From positions 1 through 6,360 of the forward strand of contig CALTVJ010000081.1 of assembly GCA_943912835.1 (NCBI GenBank): a stretch of 6,360 nt of DNA, in the 5' to 3' direction. Under the pieces are notes generated by a model. That model worked only from the letters and a program-made list of their open reading frames with translations. It did no database searches and was not told where the DNA came from. The DNA is from an uncultured Porphyromonas sp. (lineage in GTDB: Bacteria; Bacteroidota; Bacteroidia; Bacteroidales; Porphyromonadaceae). A program made the position numbers and the translations under genes. Below are positions 6,341 to 6,360 of the stretch, in pieces (within the stretch, counting starts at the first letter, position 1; every line of letters starts with the position of its first letter).

Positions 6341-6360
6341 AAAGCATACTCTCTATTGCC

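Overview
The window looks like chromosomal core DNA from a Bacteroidales bacterium, most likely Porphyromonas or a close relative. Four things point there: tandem OmpA-type outer-membrane proteins arranged like the P. gingivalis Omp40/Omp41 (Pgm7/Pgm6) pair; matches to the Bacteroidetes -7 promoter element TAnnTTTG; start codons in A/T-rich leaders without clear Shine-Dalgarno sites; and signal peptides ending in NA|Q. All seven protein genes lie on the minus strand, so the reading order runs from high to low coordinates. The genus call is an inference from protein resemblance and gene order.

Layout in transcription order. (1) 6340-5632: a small coiled-coil protein of unknown function, then the cell-division protein ZapA, 37 bp apart and probably co-transcribed. 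(2) 5631-5484: a 148-bp gap with nested inverted repeats that could fold into one long rod. Its place next to zapA makes it a candidate 6S-like small RNA or a structured rny leader. (3) 5483-3942: rny, encoding membrane-anchored RNase Y. (4) 3941-3820: a gap with an inverted repeat (possible rny terminator) overlapping a likely mazG promoter. (5) 3819-2435: mazG (NTP pyrophosphohydrolase) and rsmD (16S rRNA guanine methyltransferase), 26 bp apart and probably an operon. (6) 2434-2340: a gap with a likely promoter for the outer-membrane pair. (7) 2339-25: two paralogous OmpA-family proteins, 50 bp apart.

The genes form housekeeping groups: division (zapA and its neighbour), RNA turnover and ribosome maturation (rny, rsmD), nucleotide-pool cleaning (mazG), and envelope-peptidoglycan tethering (the OmpA pair). 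No mobile element, CRISPR array, tRNA or rRNA was seen, and no gene appears broken. The points most worth a second look are the structured zapA-rny gap and the divergence of the two OmpA paralogues, one of which has lost the aspartate expected to bind peptidoglycan. I found no convincing new multi-gene system.
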